NCBI GenBank assembly: GCA_013289765.1
Contig: JABCZI010000008.1
Location: forward strand, 231,583-295,582
Length of the DNA stretch: 64,000 bases
Source: Acidobacteriota bacterium
GTDB taxonomy: Bacteria; Acidobacteriota; Terriglobia; Terriglobales; Acidobacteriaceae
Direction of reading: 5' to 3'
Part shown: piece by piece, positions 52,421 through 62,481 of the stretch
How the letters are laid out: each line of letters starts with the position of its first letter
Position numbering within the stretch: position 1 is the first letter of the stretch
Notes under the pieces: generated by a model
The model's database searches: none
What the model was told of the DNA's origin: nothing
The model's input: the letters and a program-made list of their open reading frames with translations, nothing else
Translations under genes and position numbers: made by a program

Positions 52421-53227
52421 ATGGGCCTCGCGTTACTGGTCGTTATCTGGCTGATTACTCTAATCAGCACATATTTTTTTGTCGCCAAGACCTGGTGGCT
52501 GCCGGTTGGAGCCTCAGCGGCCACGGGATTTATCGACGGACAATTCGCACTCACGTTTGTGCTGATGGGAATTGTTTTCCTGGCGGCGCAACTCTCCTTG
52601 GGCTACTTCGCGTGGAGATATCGCGAACAACCCTCCTCCCCTCCGGTTAAATACTCGCACGGCAATGTGAACCTTGAAGTGGTCTGGACCGTGCTGACCA
52701 CGGTTCTGTTCGTGGGATTAAATCTGATGGGCAGCCGCGTGTGGGCGAGCCAGCGCTTCGATCAGGCGGGGCCGGGCGCGGTGCAGGTGGAAGTCACGGG
52801 CATGCAGTTTGCCTGGTACTTCCGCTATCCGGGGCCGGACGGAAAATACGGTGCGACCAGCGTCAAGCTAATGGATCCTTCGGCTGGAGGCGAGGCGGCG
52901 GTAGGCCTGAACACTTCCGATCCCGCAGCGAAAGATGATGTGGTTACAGGAACGATGTTCTTGCCGGTGGACCGCGAGGTGGACGTAAGCTTGCGGGCGG
53001 TGGATGTGATTCACAGCTTCTTTGTGCCCAACCTGCGATTCAAGCAGGACGCGGTGCCGGGCTTGAATATTCATATGCACTTTACTCCGACGGCGATTGG
53101 CGAGTATGAGATTGCTTGCGCCGAGCTGTGCGGGCTCGGTCATTACAAGATGCACGGCATGGTACACGTCGTCAGCCAGGGAGATTTCGATAAATGGCTG
53201 GCGGCACGGGAGGCGGAGAAACAATAA
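52421..53227 (+). CDS. coxB: Cytochrome c oxidase subunit II
   Basis: The 268-residue subunit has two N-terminal membrane helices (about 1-20 and 43-66) and a periplasmic cupredoxin domain. The CuA ligands are all present: His198 (DVIHSFFVP), Cys233, Glu235, Cys237 (CAELCGLGH), His241 and Met244. It also has the aromatic electron-entry segment GMQFAWYFRYPG. There is no fused cytochrome c domain. It passes electrons from cytochrome c to subunit I. GGGAGG precedes the ATG, and it leads the oxidase operon. Confidence 0.97.
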   Translation: MGLALLVVIWLITLISTYFFVAKTWWLPVGASAATGFIDGQFALTFVLMGIVFLAAQLSLGYFAWRYREQPSSPPVKYSHGNVNLEVVWTVLTTVLFVGLNLMGSRVWASQRFDQAGPGAVQVEVTGMQFAWYFRYPGPDGKYGATSVKLMDPSAGGEAAVGLNTSDPAAKDDVVTGTMFLPVDREVDVSLRAVDVIHSFFVPNLRFKQDAVPGLNIHMHFTPTAIGEYEIACAELCGLGHYKMHGMVHVVSQGDFDKWLAAREAEKQ

Positions 53228-53228
53228 C

Positions 53229-54959
53229 ATGGCAACATCGGTTACCGTTCACGCGCACGCTCCTCAGGGGTTCATCCGCAAATATATTTTTAGCCTGGAT
53301 CACAAAGTTATAGGTATTCAGTATTTCTTTCTGGCGCTCACGGCGGTGTGGGTGGGGATGTTTTTGTCGCTGCTGATGCGCATCCACTTGTTGTGGCCGG
53401 GCGTGAGTTTGCCACTGGTGGGCGAAATCAAGCCGGAAACTTATCTCAGCCTGCTGACCATGCACGGCACGATCATGGTGTTCTTCGTGCTGACCACGGC
53501 GCCACAGGGTGGCTTTGGAAATTATTTTTTGCCGATTCAGATTGGAGCGCCGGATATGGCGTTTCCGGTGCTGAATATGATGTCGTTCTGGACGACGTTT
53601 GTGGCGTTTGTAGTAATCATCGCGGCGTTCTTTGTGAGTGGTGGAGCTCCACTGCATGGGTGGACGGGATATCCGCCGCTGAGCGCATTGCAATCTGCGG
53701 GGCCGGGCGAAGGGCTGGGCGCGGATTTGTGGATCACGAGCATCGCGATTTTCTGTTTAGCGTCGCTGATGGGCGCGCTGAATTTTCTGACGACTACGCT
53801 CGACATGCGGGCCAAGGGCATGACCATGATGCGCATGCCGCTAACAGTGTGGTCGTGGTTTATTACGGCGATTTTAGGATTGTTGGCGTTTGGAGTGCTG
53901 CTCTCGGCGGGAATTTTACTGCTGATGGATCGCAACCTGGGCACGAGTTTTTATGTGCCGCTGGTGGTGGTGAACGGGCAGATTATGGGTCACAAGGGCG
54001 GGTCGCCGCTATTGTGGCAACATCTGTTCTGGTTCTTTGGACATCCAGAGGTCTACATCGCGATTCTGCCAGGGATGGGCGTGGCCTCGCAGATTTTATC
54101 GACGTTCTCGCGCAAACCGATCTTTGGCTATAAGGCAATGGTCTACGCCATGCTCGCCATTGGCTTTTTCGGATTCATGGTGTGGGGCCATCACATGTTC
54201 ATGAGCGGCATGAGCCCGTATTCGGCTTTTGCGTTTTCGCTGCTGACCATGTGCATTGGCGTGCCGTCGGCGATCAAGACATTTAATTGGCTGGGGACCA
54301 TGTATAAAGCGCGGATTCGATTTCAGACTCCGATGCTGTATGCGATTGGCTTCGTTTCTCTTTTTGTTTCGGGTGGATTGAGCGGGCCTTTTCTGGCGCA
54401 GCCGGTGCTCGACATTCAGTTGCACGATACTTATTTTGTGGTCGGACACTTTCACCTGATCATGGGCGTGGCAGCGATCTTTGGAATGTTTGCGGCGACT
54501 TATTATTGGGTGCCGAAAATGTTTGGCCGGATGATGAACGAGACGTGGGGAAGAATTCATTTCTTCCTTACTCTGGCCGGGACTTACGCAATCTTCATGC
54601 CGATGCACTATCTGGGCATTGCGGGCGGAACGCGGCGGTATTCGCAGTATACGGAAGTGGCGTACTTGCAGAAGCTGATGCCGCTGCATCAGTTCATGAC
54701 TTACGCGGCGATCATCACCATTGCGGCGCAGTTTATTTTCGTGATCAATCTGTTCTGGAGCATTTTCAAGGGACCGAAGGCGAGTGACAATCCGTGGGAA
54801 GCAACGACACTGGAGTGGACGACCGCCACGCCTCCACCGCATGACAATTTCGGCGGGGTGACGCCGGTCGTACATAACGGGCCGTATGAGTATGGAGTGC
54901 CGGGGGCTGCACGGGATTATGTTATGCAGACGGATCCTGCGACGGGGACGGGGCATTAG
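53229..54959 (+). CDS. coxA: Cytochrome c oxidase subunit I
   Basis: The 576-residue, twelve-helix subunit carries the heme a and heme a3-CuB centre: His79 (TMHGTIMVFF), His272 with cross-linked Tyr276 (GHPEVYIAILPG), His321 and His322 (WGHHMFM), and His407 and His409 (VGHFHLIMG). It reduces O2 to water and pumps protons. The tail beyond the last helix is Thr/Pro-rich. ATG 53229 lies just after the coxB stop (53227). Confidence 0.98.
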   Translation: MATSVTVHAHAPQGFIRKYIFSLDHKVIGIQYFFLALTAVWVGMFLSLLMRIHLLWPGVSLPLVGEIKPETYLSLLTMHGTIMVFFVLTTAPQGGFGNYFLPIQIGAPDMAFPVLNMMSFWTTFVAFVVIIAAFFVSGGAPLHGWTGYPPLSALQSAGPGEGLGADLWITSIAIFCLASLMGALNFLTTTLDMRAKGMTMMRMPLTVWSWFITAILGLLAFGVLLSAGILLLMDRNLGTSFYVPLVVVNGQIMGHKGGSPLLWQHLFWFFGHPEVYIAILPGMGVASQILSTFSRKPIFGYKAMVYAMLAIGFFGFMVWGHHMFMSGMSPYSAFAFSLLTMCIGVPSAIKTFNWLGTMYKARIRFQTPMLYAIGFVSLFVSGGLSGPFLAQPVLDIQLHDTYFVVGHFHLIMGVAAIFGMFAATYYWVPKMFGRMMNETWGRIHFFLTLAGTYAIFMPMHYLGIAGGTRRYSQYTEVAYLQKLMPLHQFMTYAAIITIAAQFIFVINLFWSIFKGPKASDNPWEATTLEWTTATPPPHDNFGGVTPVVHNGPYEYGVPGAARDYVMQTDPATGTGH

Positions 54960-54966
54960 GCGGGGA

Positions 54967-55024
54967 CCTCAGCGGCTGAAGCCGGCGAGAGAATGGATAG
55001 GGATCGCAGCGCTCAAGCGCTGCG
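54967..55024. repeat. Intergenic repeats after coxA: family C relative and a GC-rich palindrome
   Basis: CCTCAGCGGCTGAAGCCG (from 54967) is an inverted relative of the family C element at 15545 and 45907. At 55005-55013 and 55016-55024 the arms CGCAGCGCT and AGCGCTGCG form a perfect 9-base palindrome with a 2-base centre. They sit in a 170-base gap inside the oxidase cluster and could tune the ratio of subunits. Confidence 0.6.
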
Positions 55025-55129
55025 CCACCCAAAAACCGCTGAAGCAATGCGCCGAATAAATGTGGAACTAAGCCGTCGAAGTGCTAAGTCCGCGAATACG
55101 GTGGTGGTTGGTTCGGCATCTGAGTAATT

Positions 55130-55870
55130 ATGGCGACTTACGTTCCAAACAGTCCGGTTAGTCAGTTGGGTGGCGGCGGAGGAGTGCCGCGGCCTCCGAA
55201 GGGCGGCGGCGATGATGGGAGATATCCCGATTCGAATTTGCCGGACTACAGCGGGCGGTTGCGAAGGGCGCGGCTGGGGCTGATCTGCGCGATTGCGACT
55301 GTCAGCATGGTATTTGTTTCGTTGACCAGCGCTTATGTTGTGCGGCGTGGGCTACCGACTTTTGACGATTCGTCGCGAACTTATTTTCGCGACTGGGGAT
55401 CGGTGCAATTGCCTTGGCTGCTGCTCGCGATTAATACAGTGTTGCTTTTGATCAGCAGCTTGACGATGGAGAAGGCTCGCCGGAATATTGCCCGGAGTGC
55501 GGCTCTGGCGCCGGTGCGGTCGATTCCCGGGATTTCGCTGGGGGACGAGAAAACTTTTCCCTGGCTGAGTGTGACGGTGGTTTTGGGATTTGGATTTTTG
55601 ATTGGACAGTGGATGGCTTGGGGCGAATTGAGAGCTCGCGGGTTCTTCGTGAATACGAATCCCGACAGCTCGTTCATTTATTTACTGACAGCGGCGCATG
55701 CGGTGCATTTGGCTGGAGGAGTTATGGCCTTGCTGTGGGCAGGGACGACTTCCCTGCTGCACCGGCCAATCGAGGGACAGCGGATTGTCGTGGATGTTAC
55801 AGCATGGTATTGGCATTTTATGGCGCTCCTGTGGATTTACATTTTTGCTCTGTTAGCGTTTGTGCGATAG
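55130..55870 (+). CDS. coxC: Cytochrome c oxidase subunit III (first copy)
   Basis: The 246-residue protein starts with a Gly/Pro-rich cytoplasmic tail (about 1-45) and has five membrane helices. Subunit III marks include the QWMAWGELRARGFFVNTN loop, YLLTAAHAVHLAGGVMALLW and the C-terminal TAWYWHFMALLWIYIFALL. Subunit III stabilises the oxidase and supports proton uptake. A second subunit III gene follows 32 bases later. Confidence 0.93.
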   Translation: MATYVPNSPVSQLGGGGGVPRPPKGGGDDGRYPDSNLPDYSGRLRRARLGLICAIATVSMVFVSLTSAYVVRRGLPTFDDSSRTYFRDWGSVQLPWLLLAINTVLLLISSLTMEKARRNIARSAALAPVRSIPGISLGDEKTFPWLSVTVVLGFGFLIGQWMAWGELRARGFFVNTNPDSSFIYLLTAAHAVHLAGGVMALLWAGTTSLLHRPIEGQRIVVDVTAWYWHFMALLWIYIFALLAFVR

Positions 55871-55902
55871 CGTTTCGCGATACTTGAAAGGGGAATTCGG
55901 GA

Positions 55903-56709
55903 ATGGCTGATGCCACTCTGCAACATAGCGTCGCTGCGGCGCACGGCGCAGCGGACGAGTTCGAAGCGCCGCTGTTTGGAGCTTATTCCAAAAAGGTGGG
56001 CATGTGGCTGTTTTTGGCTTCGGACTCGCTGACGTTCGGGGCTCTGCTTTTCGCCTTCAGCTATAACCGAATTTATACGGTTTGGCCGACGCCGTTTGGC
56101 AAGGACAGCATCATCAATGCGACGGTGATGACGGCGTGCCTGCTCTCGAGTTCGCTAACGATGGTGATGGCGGTGTTCGCGGCGCAACGGAACGACCGGA
56201 CGTGGACGCGAAACTGGCTGCTGGCGACCATGGCGTTCGGTACGGCGTTCATCGTGTTGCATGGCATGGAATGGACAAAATTAATCCATGAGGGGCTGAC
56301 GATACCGGGATTTCCGAAGCCTGCCGGGCAGGGGGCGGGGGATTTTGCCACGATATCGTCGGGCGTGCCTCAGTTCGCTGCGACATTTTTTGGCCTGACG
56401 GCGATGCATATGTTGCACGTCACGATTGGTGTAATTTATCTAGGCGTGGTGGCGCTGAGGAAGTGGTTCCTGCCCATCCTGGGCGTTATCTGGCTGGGCG
56501 CGTTCCTGGCAATTCCAGCGGACAATGTTTTTCATTACGCCGTCCATGCGCTGCTACTCGGCCTGATTGTGTCGGCTATTATTCTTTTCTTGAAGCCCAA
56601 AGACTACGACGCGCACGATGTTGAAGTGTCTGGGCTGTACTGGCATTTTGTCGACCTAGTGTGGATGTTTATTTTCCCGCTCGTGTATTTGATGTCGACG
56701 AAAATCTAG
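55903..56709 (+). CDS. Cytochrome c oxidase subunit III (second copy)
   Basis: The 268-residue paralog has seven likely membrane helices with the same marks: SKKVGMWLFLASDSLTFGALL, FIVLHGMEWTKLIHEGL, FFGLTAMHMLHVTIGVIYL and SGLYWHFVDLVWMFIFPLVYL. It differs from the first copy by two extra helices at the N-terminus, as in full-length subunit III. Two tandem subunit III forms suggest that both assemble in one complex or that one serves an alternative. It shares the transcript with coxC. Confidence 0.93.
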   Translation: MADATLQHSVAAAHGAADEFEAPLFGAYSKKVGMWLFLASDSLTFGALLFAFSYNRIYTVWPTPFGKDSIINATVMTACLLSSSLTMVMAVFAAQRNDRTWTRNWLLATMAFGTAFIVLHGMEWTKLIHEGLTIPGFPKPAGQGAGDFATISSGVPQFAATFFGLTAMHMLHVTIGVIYLGVVALRKWFLPILGVIWLGAFLAIPADNVFHYAVHALLLGLIVSAIILFLKPKDYDAHDVEVSGLYWHFVDLVWMFIFPLVYLMSTKI

Positions 56710-56789
56710 GGCCTTAGTGAGGCGAGTTGCATAGGTCCTTCGCGCAGAGAACGCGCTCAGGATGACAAGCATTGTAAAAGGGGAACACG

Positions 56790-57101
56790 ATGCATGACGT
56801 GGCGAAACACGACGACAGCAAAGCGCAATATTTCTGGGTATGGGGAGCATTGCTGTTTCTGACGGCGGTTGAGGTCTGGCTGGGTTACCGGCAGATCTTC
56901 GAGCCGGTGCGCATGCTGGAAGTGCTGCTGGTACTGTCGGTGATCAAGTCCGCGCTGATCATTGGATATTTCATGCATTTGAAATTCGAGAAGCCGATCA
57001 TGCGGTGGATGATCGTTATCTCAGTGGTGGGATGCTTCGTGATTATGTACTTCTTCTTTTTCCCGGATGCGGGGCGGGTCCTGCGGCTGGGCGTGAAGTG
57101 A
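56790..57101 (+). CDS. Cytochrome c oxidase subunit IV family protein
   Basis: The 103-residue protein has three membrane helices, matching the COX4_pro/caa3 subunit IV pattern: [44 protein letters not shown] and [18 protein letters not shown]. It follows the second subunit III gene by 80 bases that contain a CGCTCAGGATGACAAGCATT repeat-like string. It supports assembly of the oxidase. Confidence 0.9.
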   Translation: MHDVAKHDDSKAQYFWVWGALLFLTAVEVWLGYRQIFEPVRMLEVLLVLSVIKSALIIGYFMHLKFEKPIMRWMIVISVVGCFVIMYFFFFPDAGRVLRLGVK

Positions 57102-57105
57102 CGCG

Positions 57106-57351
57106 ATGAAATTTATTTTGGACAGAATTCGAATTGTGGCGATGATCGCAGTGGTTTGCGTTTGCACGGTTCCAGCGTTCGGCCAGGGTTGTGCGATGTG
57201 CAATGCGAACGCACGCAGCACGCCGAAAGAAGGTCAGCAGGCGTTGAACCGGGCGGTGCTGGTGCTGTTGATTCCTCCGGTGGGGTTTATGTTGCTGGGG
57301 GTTGGATTGGCTTTCCGGTATGGGAAGAAGCGGGACCGGGAGCAGGATTAG
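57106..57351 (+). CDS. Small membrane protein with CAMC motif in the oxidase cluster
   Basis: The 81-residue protein has an N-terminal export helix (about 9-25), the motif [10 protein letters not shown] right after the likely cleavage site, a linker and a second helix (about 46-68). It starts 4 bases after the subunit IV stop and ends the cluster. A CxxC outside the membrane could bind copper or do thiol chemistry in CuA-site assembly (inferred). I do not know its name. Confidence 0.8.
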   Translation: MKFILDRIRIVAMIAVVCVCTVPAFGQGCAMCNANARSTPKEGQQALNRAVLVLLIPPVGFMLLGVGLAFRYGKKRDREQD

Positions 57352-57374
57352 GCTTTGTCTGAAGTTGAGTCCCA

Positions 57375-57392
57375 AGCCGCCCCTTCGGGGCT
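57375..57392 (+). terminator. Possible hairpin terminator after the oxidase cluster
   Basis: AGCCGCCCC-TTC-GGGGCT folds into a stem with one bulged base, 24 bases beyond the last gene of the cluster. It lacks a following T-run, so the assignment is weak. Confidence 0.35.
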
Positions 57393-57515
57393 CGTTAATT
57401 CCAGGCAATCATACTCACGGCTTGCGCCTCTTCGACAAGGTTGGCAAGCTGTGGCTGCATTCTCTCAGCGCTTCGGCTGACGTGACGCGATTTACACGCA
57501 TCACGATAGCGGCAG

Positions 57516-57542
57516 TTGCCTGCTTCAACTCTCCTTTATAAT
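57516..57542 (+). promoter_or_regulatory. Possible promoter of uvrA
   Basis: TATAAT at 57537-57542 is a full -10 match, with a partial -35 TTGCCT at 57516-57521 (spacer 15, shorter than ideal). uvrA starts about 70 bases downstream. Regulation by LexA is not evident; I found no LexA box. Confidence 0.4.
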
Positions 57543-57614
57543 AGAGGATTCGGCATTGGCCGCTGAGGGCGCTGGGCGCACTCCTGGCGGGATTGGTGCC
57601 GGATCACTTACTCG

Positions 57615-60587
57615 ATGTCGACCTCATTAGCTATCGAAAGCATCATTGTCCGCGGGGCCCGGGTCCATAATCTCAAGAATATTGATTTTGAAGTTCCACA
57701 CAATACTCTGACGGTGGTTACGGGGGTGTCGGGCTCGGGGAAATCCTCGCTCGCATTCGACACGATTTATGCGGAGGGACAGCGGCGGTATGTGGAGTCG
57801 CTGTCAGCGTATGCGCGGCAGTTTCTGGAGCGCATCGAAAAGCCGGACGCCGATTCGATTGACGGCATCGCTCCAGCGGTGGCGATCAAGCAGAAGAACT
57901 CCACGCGCAATCCGCGGTCAACCGTGGCGACGGCAACGGAAATCTACGATTACCTGCGATTGTTGTTTGCGCGGGTGGGGCGGACTTACTGCGCGAACTG
58001 CGGGCAGGAAGTAAAGAAAGATACGGTCGATGAGATCGCGGACGCTGTGCTTGCACTCGATCCGAATACGCGGGTGCAAGTTGTTTTTCCTTTGCAGCCG
58101 GCATCTGCTGCGGCGCCGGAGCCGGAGAAGAAAGCGCGGGGACGCAAGTCGAAGAAGGCAGTTGCGGCGGATTCGGGTTTGACGGAGCAGTTGAATACTC
58201 GTCTATTCGACTTGCGTAAGGGCGGGTTTAATCGGCTGTATCAGTCGGGACAGGTGGTTGAGTTCTCTACTCCGGAATCGCTTCTTGATCTTCGCTTCGA
58301 TCAGCCAGTGTATGTGCTGGTAGACCGGCTAACGGTATCGGCCGAGTCACGGACGCGCATTGTAGATGCGGTTGAAACCGCGTACAGGGAAGCGGGCGAG
58401 GTGATTTTCGATCTGCCTCCGCACGACAGTCAACCGGCGCGACAGTTGCGGTTTGCTCAGCGTTTCGAGTGCAAGAATTGCCATTTGCGCTATGAGGAGC
58501 CAGAGCCGCGATTGTTTTCGTTTAACAATCCTTACGGGGCGTGCGCGCGTTGCCAGGGATTTGGCAACACGATTGATTTCGATATGGACTTGGTGATTCC
58601 CAACAAAACGAAATCCCTGGGCGAAGGCGCCATCGATCCCTGGAATAAGCCGAAATACCGGCCGCTATTCACTGAGATGAAGCGGTTTGCCAAACAGGAA
58701 AACGTCCCGTTGGACGTGCCTTGGGCGGAGCTGAGTAGCGAGCAGCAGGAATTGATTCTGGATGGCGACGATAAGTTTCTGGGGGTGCGCGGGTTTTTTC
58801 AGTACCTGGAGCGTAAGAAATATAAGTTGCACGTCCGCGTATTTTTGAGCCGTTACCGGGGCTACTCCACTTGCCTGGATTGTCGCGGGGCGCGGCTGCG
58901 GGTGGAAGCGCGGCAAGTGAAGATCGATGGGCGGAACATTTGTGAAGTTTGCTCGATGACGGTGGAGGAGGTGGCGAAATTCTTTGCCGGAGTCAAGCTC
59001 AGTCCGGAAGAAGCGGAGATTGCGCAGCGGCTACTCGAGGAGATCCGCGAGCGCTTGCGATTCTTAAATGATGTGGGATTGGAGTATTTAACGCTCGACC
59101 GATTGTCTTCGACGCTTTCCGGAGGCGAGGCGCAGCGTATTCAGCTTGCCACTTCGCTGGGATCAAGGCTCGTAGGAACGCTCTACGTGCTGGACGAGCC
59201 CTCGATTGGATTGCACAGCCGCGACACCCACCGGCTGATCAAAATATTGCAAGACTTGCGCGATCTGGGAAACACGATCCTGGTGGTGGAACACGATCCA
59301 GACATTATGCGAACGGCAGATCGAATTCTCGATCTCGGTCCGGGAGCGGGAGAGAACGGCGGCAAGCTGGTGGCTGCGGGAACTTACGAAGAGATTTTGC
59401 GAAATCCGGCCTCGCTTACGGGCCGTTATTTGGCTGACGATTTGCGGATTCAAATACCCGTTGTGCGGCGGCAGCCGGGGCCGCAGCAGATCAAGATGAC
59501 CGGGATACAAGCCAACAATCTCAAAGGAATCGACATTTGCATTCCGTTGAATATGCTGGTGGCAATTACGGGAGTTTCGGGTTCCGGGAAATCCACGTTG
59601 CTGCATCAGGTTTTGTATCGAGCTCTCGGTGAAGCCAAGAAACAGCAGACCAACGGTTCGGAGCGGGGCGCGGCCACATGGGAAAGTTTGGAGGGAGATG
59701 AGTTCATCGACGAAGTGGTGCTGGTCGATCAATCTCCGATCGGGCGGACGCCGCGGTCAAATCCGGTAACTTATATCAAGGCGTTTGATGCGATCCGTGA
59801 TCTTTTCGCGGCGCTGCCTGAGGCCAAGAAGCGCGGGTTCACTTCCGGGCACTTTTCTTTCAATATTCCGGGCGGGCGCTGCGAGACTTGCCAGGGCGAT
59901 GGCACGGTTACCGTTGAAATGCAGTTTCTCGCCGACGTTGAACTGATCTGTGAGGAATGCAAAGGTACACGCTACAAAGCGCAGGTGCTTGAGGTTCGCT
60001 ACCGGGGCAAGAATATTCACGAGGTGTTGAACCTTACAGTGAAGGAAGCGCTTAAGTTTTTTGCGGAAGTACCGAAGATCAGCGAGAAGCTCCGGGTGCT
60101 GGAAGAAGTTGGGTTGGGATATTTACGGCTGGGGCAGTCGGCCACGACTTTATCAGGAGGCGAAGCCCAACGCATGAAGCTGGCGGCGCATCTGCAACCG
60201 GCGACGCGGGAAAGTGGGCGGCCGAGTTCCGCGAAGCCGGACGAAGGACGCCGACGGCGTCGTCTGCTTTACATTTTTGACGAGCCCACCACGGGACTTC
60301 ATTTTGATGACGTGAGCAAACTTCTGGCGGCCTTCCGCCGTCTTATCGATGTGGGTGGTTCCATCCTTGTGATCGAACACAATTTGGAAGTGATCAAGAC
60401 GGCGGACTGGGTGATCGACCTGGGACCGGAAGGCGGGGCGCGCGGCGGAAAGATTGTAGGCGCGGGTCCGCCGGAAGCGATCGCAAAATTGCCCGGCTCC
60501 TACACCGGGAAATATCTGGCTCATCTGCTGAACGGTCAAAACAAAAGCGACGGTAACGGAGCGGCGCGTTCCAATGGGCGCAGATAG
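57615..60587 (+). CDS. uvrA: Excinuclease ABC subunit A
   Basis: The 990-residue damage sensor of nucleotide excision repair has two ABC modules. Module one has Walker [11 protein letters not shown] and signature [16 protein letters not shown]; module two has [10 protein letters not shown] and [15 protein letters not shown], with [12 protein letters not shown] as Walker B. Two zinc fingers are visible ([30 protein letters not shown] and [29 protein letters not shown]). A Lys-rich insertion ([12 protein letters not shown], near 165-180) is unusual. Its 3' end overlaps the next gene by 14 bases. Confidence 0.98.
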   Translation: MSTSLAIESIIVRGARVHNLKNIDFEVPHNTLTVVTGVSGSGKSSLAFDTIYAEGQRRYVESLSAYARQFLERIEKPDADSIDGIAPAVAIKQKNSTRNPRSTVATATEIYDYLRLLFARVGRTYCANCGQEVKKDTVDEIADAVLALDPNTRVQVVFPLQPASAAAPEPEKKARGRKSKKAVAADSGLTEQLNTRLFDLRKGGFNRLYQSGQVVEFSTPESLLDLRFDQPVYVLVDRLTVSAESRTRIVDAVETAYREAGEVIFDLPPHDSQPARQLRFAQRFECKNCHLRYEEPEPRLFSFNNPYGACARCQGFGNTIDFDMDLVIPNKTKSLGEGAIDPWNKPKYRPLFTEMKRFAKQENVPLDVPWAELSSEQQELILDGDDKFLGVRGFFQYLERKKYKLHVRVFLSRYRGYSTCLDCRGARLRVEARQVKIDGRNICEVCSMTVEEVAKFFAGVKLSPEEAEIAQRLLEEIRERLRFLNDVGLEYLTLDRLSSTLSGGEAQRIQLATSLGSRLVGTLYVLDEPSIGLHSRDTHRLIKILQDLRDLGNTILVVEHDPDIMRTADRILDLGPGAGENGGKLVAAGTYEEILRNPASLTGRYLADDLRIQIPVVRRQPGPQQIKMTGIQANNLKGIDICIPLNMLVAITGVSGSGKSTLLHQVLYRALGEAKKQQTNGSERGAATWESLEGDEFIDEVVLVDQSPIGRTPRSNPVTYIKAFDAIRDLFAALPEAKKRGFTSGHFSFNIPGGRCETCQGDGTVTVEMQFLADVELICEECKGTRYKAQVLEVRYRGKNIHEVLNLTVKEALKFFAEVPKISEKLRVLEEVGLGYLRLGQSATTLSGGEAQRMKLAAHLQPATRESGRPSSAKPDEGRRRRRLLYIFDEPTTGLHFDDVSKLLAAFRRLIDVGGSILVIEHNLEVIKTADWVIDLGPEGGARGGKIVGAGPPEAIAKLPGSYTGKYLAHLLNGQNKSDGNGAARSNGRR

Positions 60588-61992
60588 AATCCTCGCGCTG
60601 TTATTGATAGTGACCGGGTGCGTGTTTGCACAGGATGCGAGTCCGCCTGCCGGTTCCAGTCCAACGGAGTCGAAGTCTGAGGCGTCGCGGCCCGCCGGGA
60701 GAGAGTTGCCTGCCACCCAGAATGAGCCACCTGGAAAAGAGTCGAGCTCTCGCCGGTCCACTCATCGCATTCAGGTTCCAGTTGAGGATTCCGTAACTCA
60801 GTCTCCCGACCTTGCGCGCGCGGAAGAGGCGATCGAAAAGCGAGAATACGTTGTTGCCGAGGCACTTCTCCGGAAGTCGGTTGAAAAAGACTCCGCGAGT
60901 TATGTGGCATGGTTCGATCTTGGATTTGTGGAAAATGCTTTGGGCAAAGTGAACGAATCGATCGCGGCTTATCGGAAATCCGTTGCCGCGAAGCCGGATG
61001 TCTTCGAATCGAATCTGAATCTTGGACTGCAACTCGCCAAGACGGGGCAGCCCGATGCGGAAGTCTTTCTGCGAGCTGCGACCCGGCTCAAAGCCACCAG
61101 TCATGCGGCTGAGGGGCAGTACCGGGCATGGCTTTCGCTGGCGCAGGCGATTGAGAAATCGAGGCCTGAGGAAGCGTTGGCCGCGTACCATCAGGCGGCG
61201 GCTATTCAGCCTAAGGAGGCCGATCCGCATCTTTATTCGGGGGAAATTCTCGAGCAAGAGAATAAGTTCGCCGAGGCCGAGGAAGAGTACAAGCAAGCCC
61301 TTGCCCTGGACCCAGGAGCAACCGACGCAGTTACGGGGCTGGCGAATATCTACGTGCGGGGACGACGTTTTCCGGAAGCGGAAGACTATCTGCGAAAGCT
61401 GTTGGCGGAACATACAGACTCTGCGCAGCTCCACGTGCAGTTGGGACGAGTGCTTGCCGCCGAGGGCAAGACTGACGCGGCTGCCGCGGAACTGCACTTG
61501 GGAATCAAGCTGGCGCCGGGCGATGAAGCCGTGCAGCGCGAGCTGGCAGATTTGTATGCGAGCAGCGGAAAGAACGACTTGGCCGAGACGGCTTACCGCA
61601 CGCTGCTTGTGGCTCATTCGAACGATGCCGAACTTCACCGGCGGCTTGGCGAGGCACTGTTAGCGCAGAAGAAATTTCCGGAGGCCGAGAAGCAGTTTAT
61701 CGATGCGGTAAAACTCAAGCCCGATCTTGGAGAAGCGTATGGTGGGCTGGCATTTGCCGCTGGGGAGAACAAAAATTATGCGCTGGCGGTTCGCGCGCTG
61801 GATGCCCGCGCTAAATTTCTGCCGGAGGCCGCTATTACATATTTTATGAGGGCATCTGCGTACGATCACCTGCACGACTTCAAGCACGCCGCGGCCAACT
61901 ATCGCCTCTTCCTCAGCAGCGCCAAGGGGAAGTATCCTGATCAGGAGTGGCAGGCGAAGCATCGGCTGATTGCCATTGAGCCGAAGAAATAG
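60574..61992 (+). CDS. Exported TPR-repeat protein, translationally linked to uvrA
   Basis: The 472-residue protein has a signal peptide (about residues 6-19; Cys16 in IVTGC could be a lipobox) and a Pro/Ser-rich linker, then about nine TPR repeats (AEEAIEKREYVVAEALLRKSVEKDSASYVAWFDLGFV; LGRVLAAEGKTDAAAAELHLGIKLAPG and so on). Its ATG lies inside the last codons of uvrA (14-base overlap), so it is probably read from the same message. TPR proteins scaffold protein complexes in the envelope. Function relative to DNA repair is not evident. Confidence 0.88.
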   Translation: MGADRILALLLIVTGCVFAQDASPPAGSSPTESKSEASRPAGRELPATQNEPPGKESSSRRSTHRIQVPVEDSVTQSPDLARAEEAIEKREYVVAEALLRKSVEKDSASYVAWFDLGFVENALGKVNESIAAYRKSVAAKPDVFESNLNLGLQLAKTGQPDAEVFLRAATRLKATSHAAEGQYRAWLSLAQAIEKSRPEEALAAYHQAAAIQPKEADPHLYSGEILEQENKFAEAEEEYKQALALDPGATDAVTGLANIYVRGRRFPEAEDYLRKLLAEHTDSAQLHVQLGRVLAAEGKTDAAAAELHLGIKLAPGDEAVQRELADLYASSGKNDLAETAYRTLLVAHSNDAELHRRLGEALLAQKKFPEAEKQFIDAVKLKPDLGEAYGGLAFAAGENKNYALAVRALDARAKFLPEAAITYFMRASAYDHLHDFKHAAANYRLFLSSAKGKYPDQEWQAKHRLIAIEPKK

Positions 61993-62019
61993 GCCGCGGT
62001 CGGGGGAACGGTATAGGGC

Positions 62020-62481
62020 ATGGGACCTTCAGGCATGGGGCGCGCATCGGTTGTGGGTCTGATGATGTGCCTGCTGGCAGCGCCTTTCGCGCTGGGCAGC
62101 GGCAATCAGGAGACGGTCGAGGAGCTCAAGGCGCGGGTCGCGCGCCTGGGCGTGGGGGATCGTCCGCCGTTATGCCTTCGCATCGCCGAGCTGCAACTGG
62201 ATGCAGCTCGGAAATATTACTTAGCCGGTGAAATCGAAAAGGGGCAGTCGGCACTGGCGGATGTGGTTGCCTTTGCCGAGTTGGATCGGGATTCCGCCAT
62301 CCAATCGCACAAGCACGAAAAACAAAGCGAGATCGCGATCCGCAAGATGGCCCGCAAACTGGGAGACATGAAGCACACCGTTTCACGCGAGGAGCAGGAG
62401 CAAATGCAGAAGACGATCGACCGGCTGGAGCAGGTGCGTGACGATTTGCTGGCGGCAATGTTTCCGAGAGGTAAGAAATGA
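62020..62481 (+). CDS. Exported helical protein of unknown function (small)
   Basis: The 153-residue protein has a signal peptide (about residues 7-26, VVGLMMCLLAAPFALG) and then an all-helical part with charged heptads: NQETVEELKARVARL, AELQLDAARKYYLAGEIEKGQSALADVVAFAELDRDSA and QTIDRLEQVRDDLLAAMF-like C-terminus. It sits between the TPR protein and another exported helical protein and overlaps the latter by 4 bases. Not recognised. Confidence 0.8.
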   Translation: MGPSGMGRASVVGLMMCLLAAPFALGSGNQETVEELKARVARLGVGDRPPLCLRIAELQLDAARKYYLAGEIEKGQSALADVVAFAELDRDSAIQSHKHEKQSEIAIRKMARKLGDMKHTVSREEQEQMQKTIDRLEQVRDDLLAAMFPRGKK

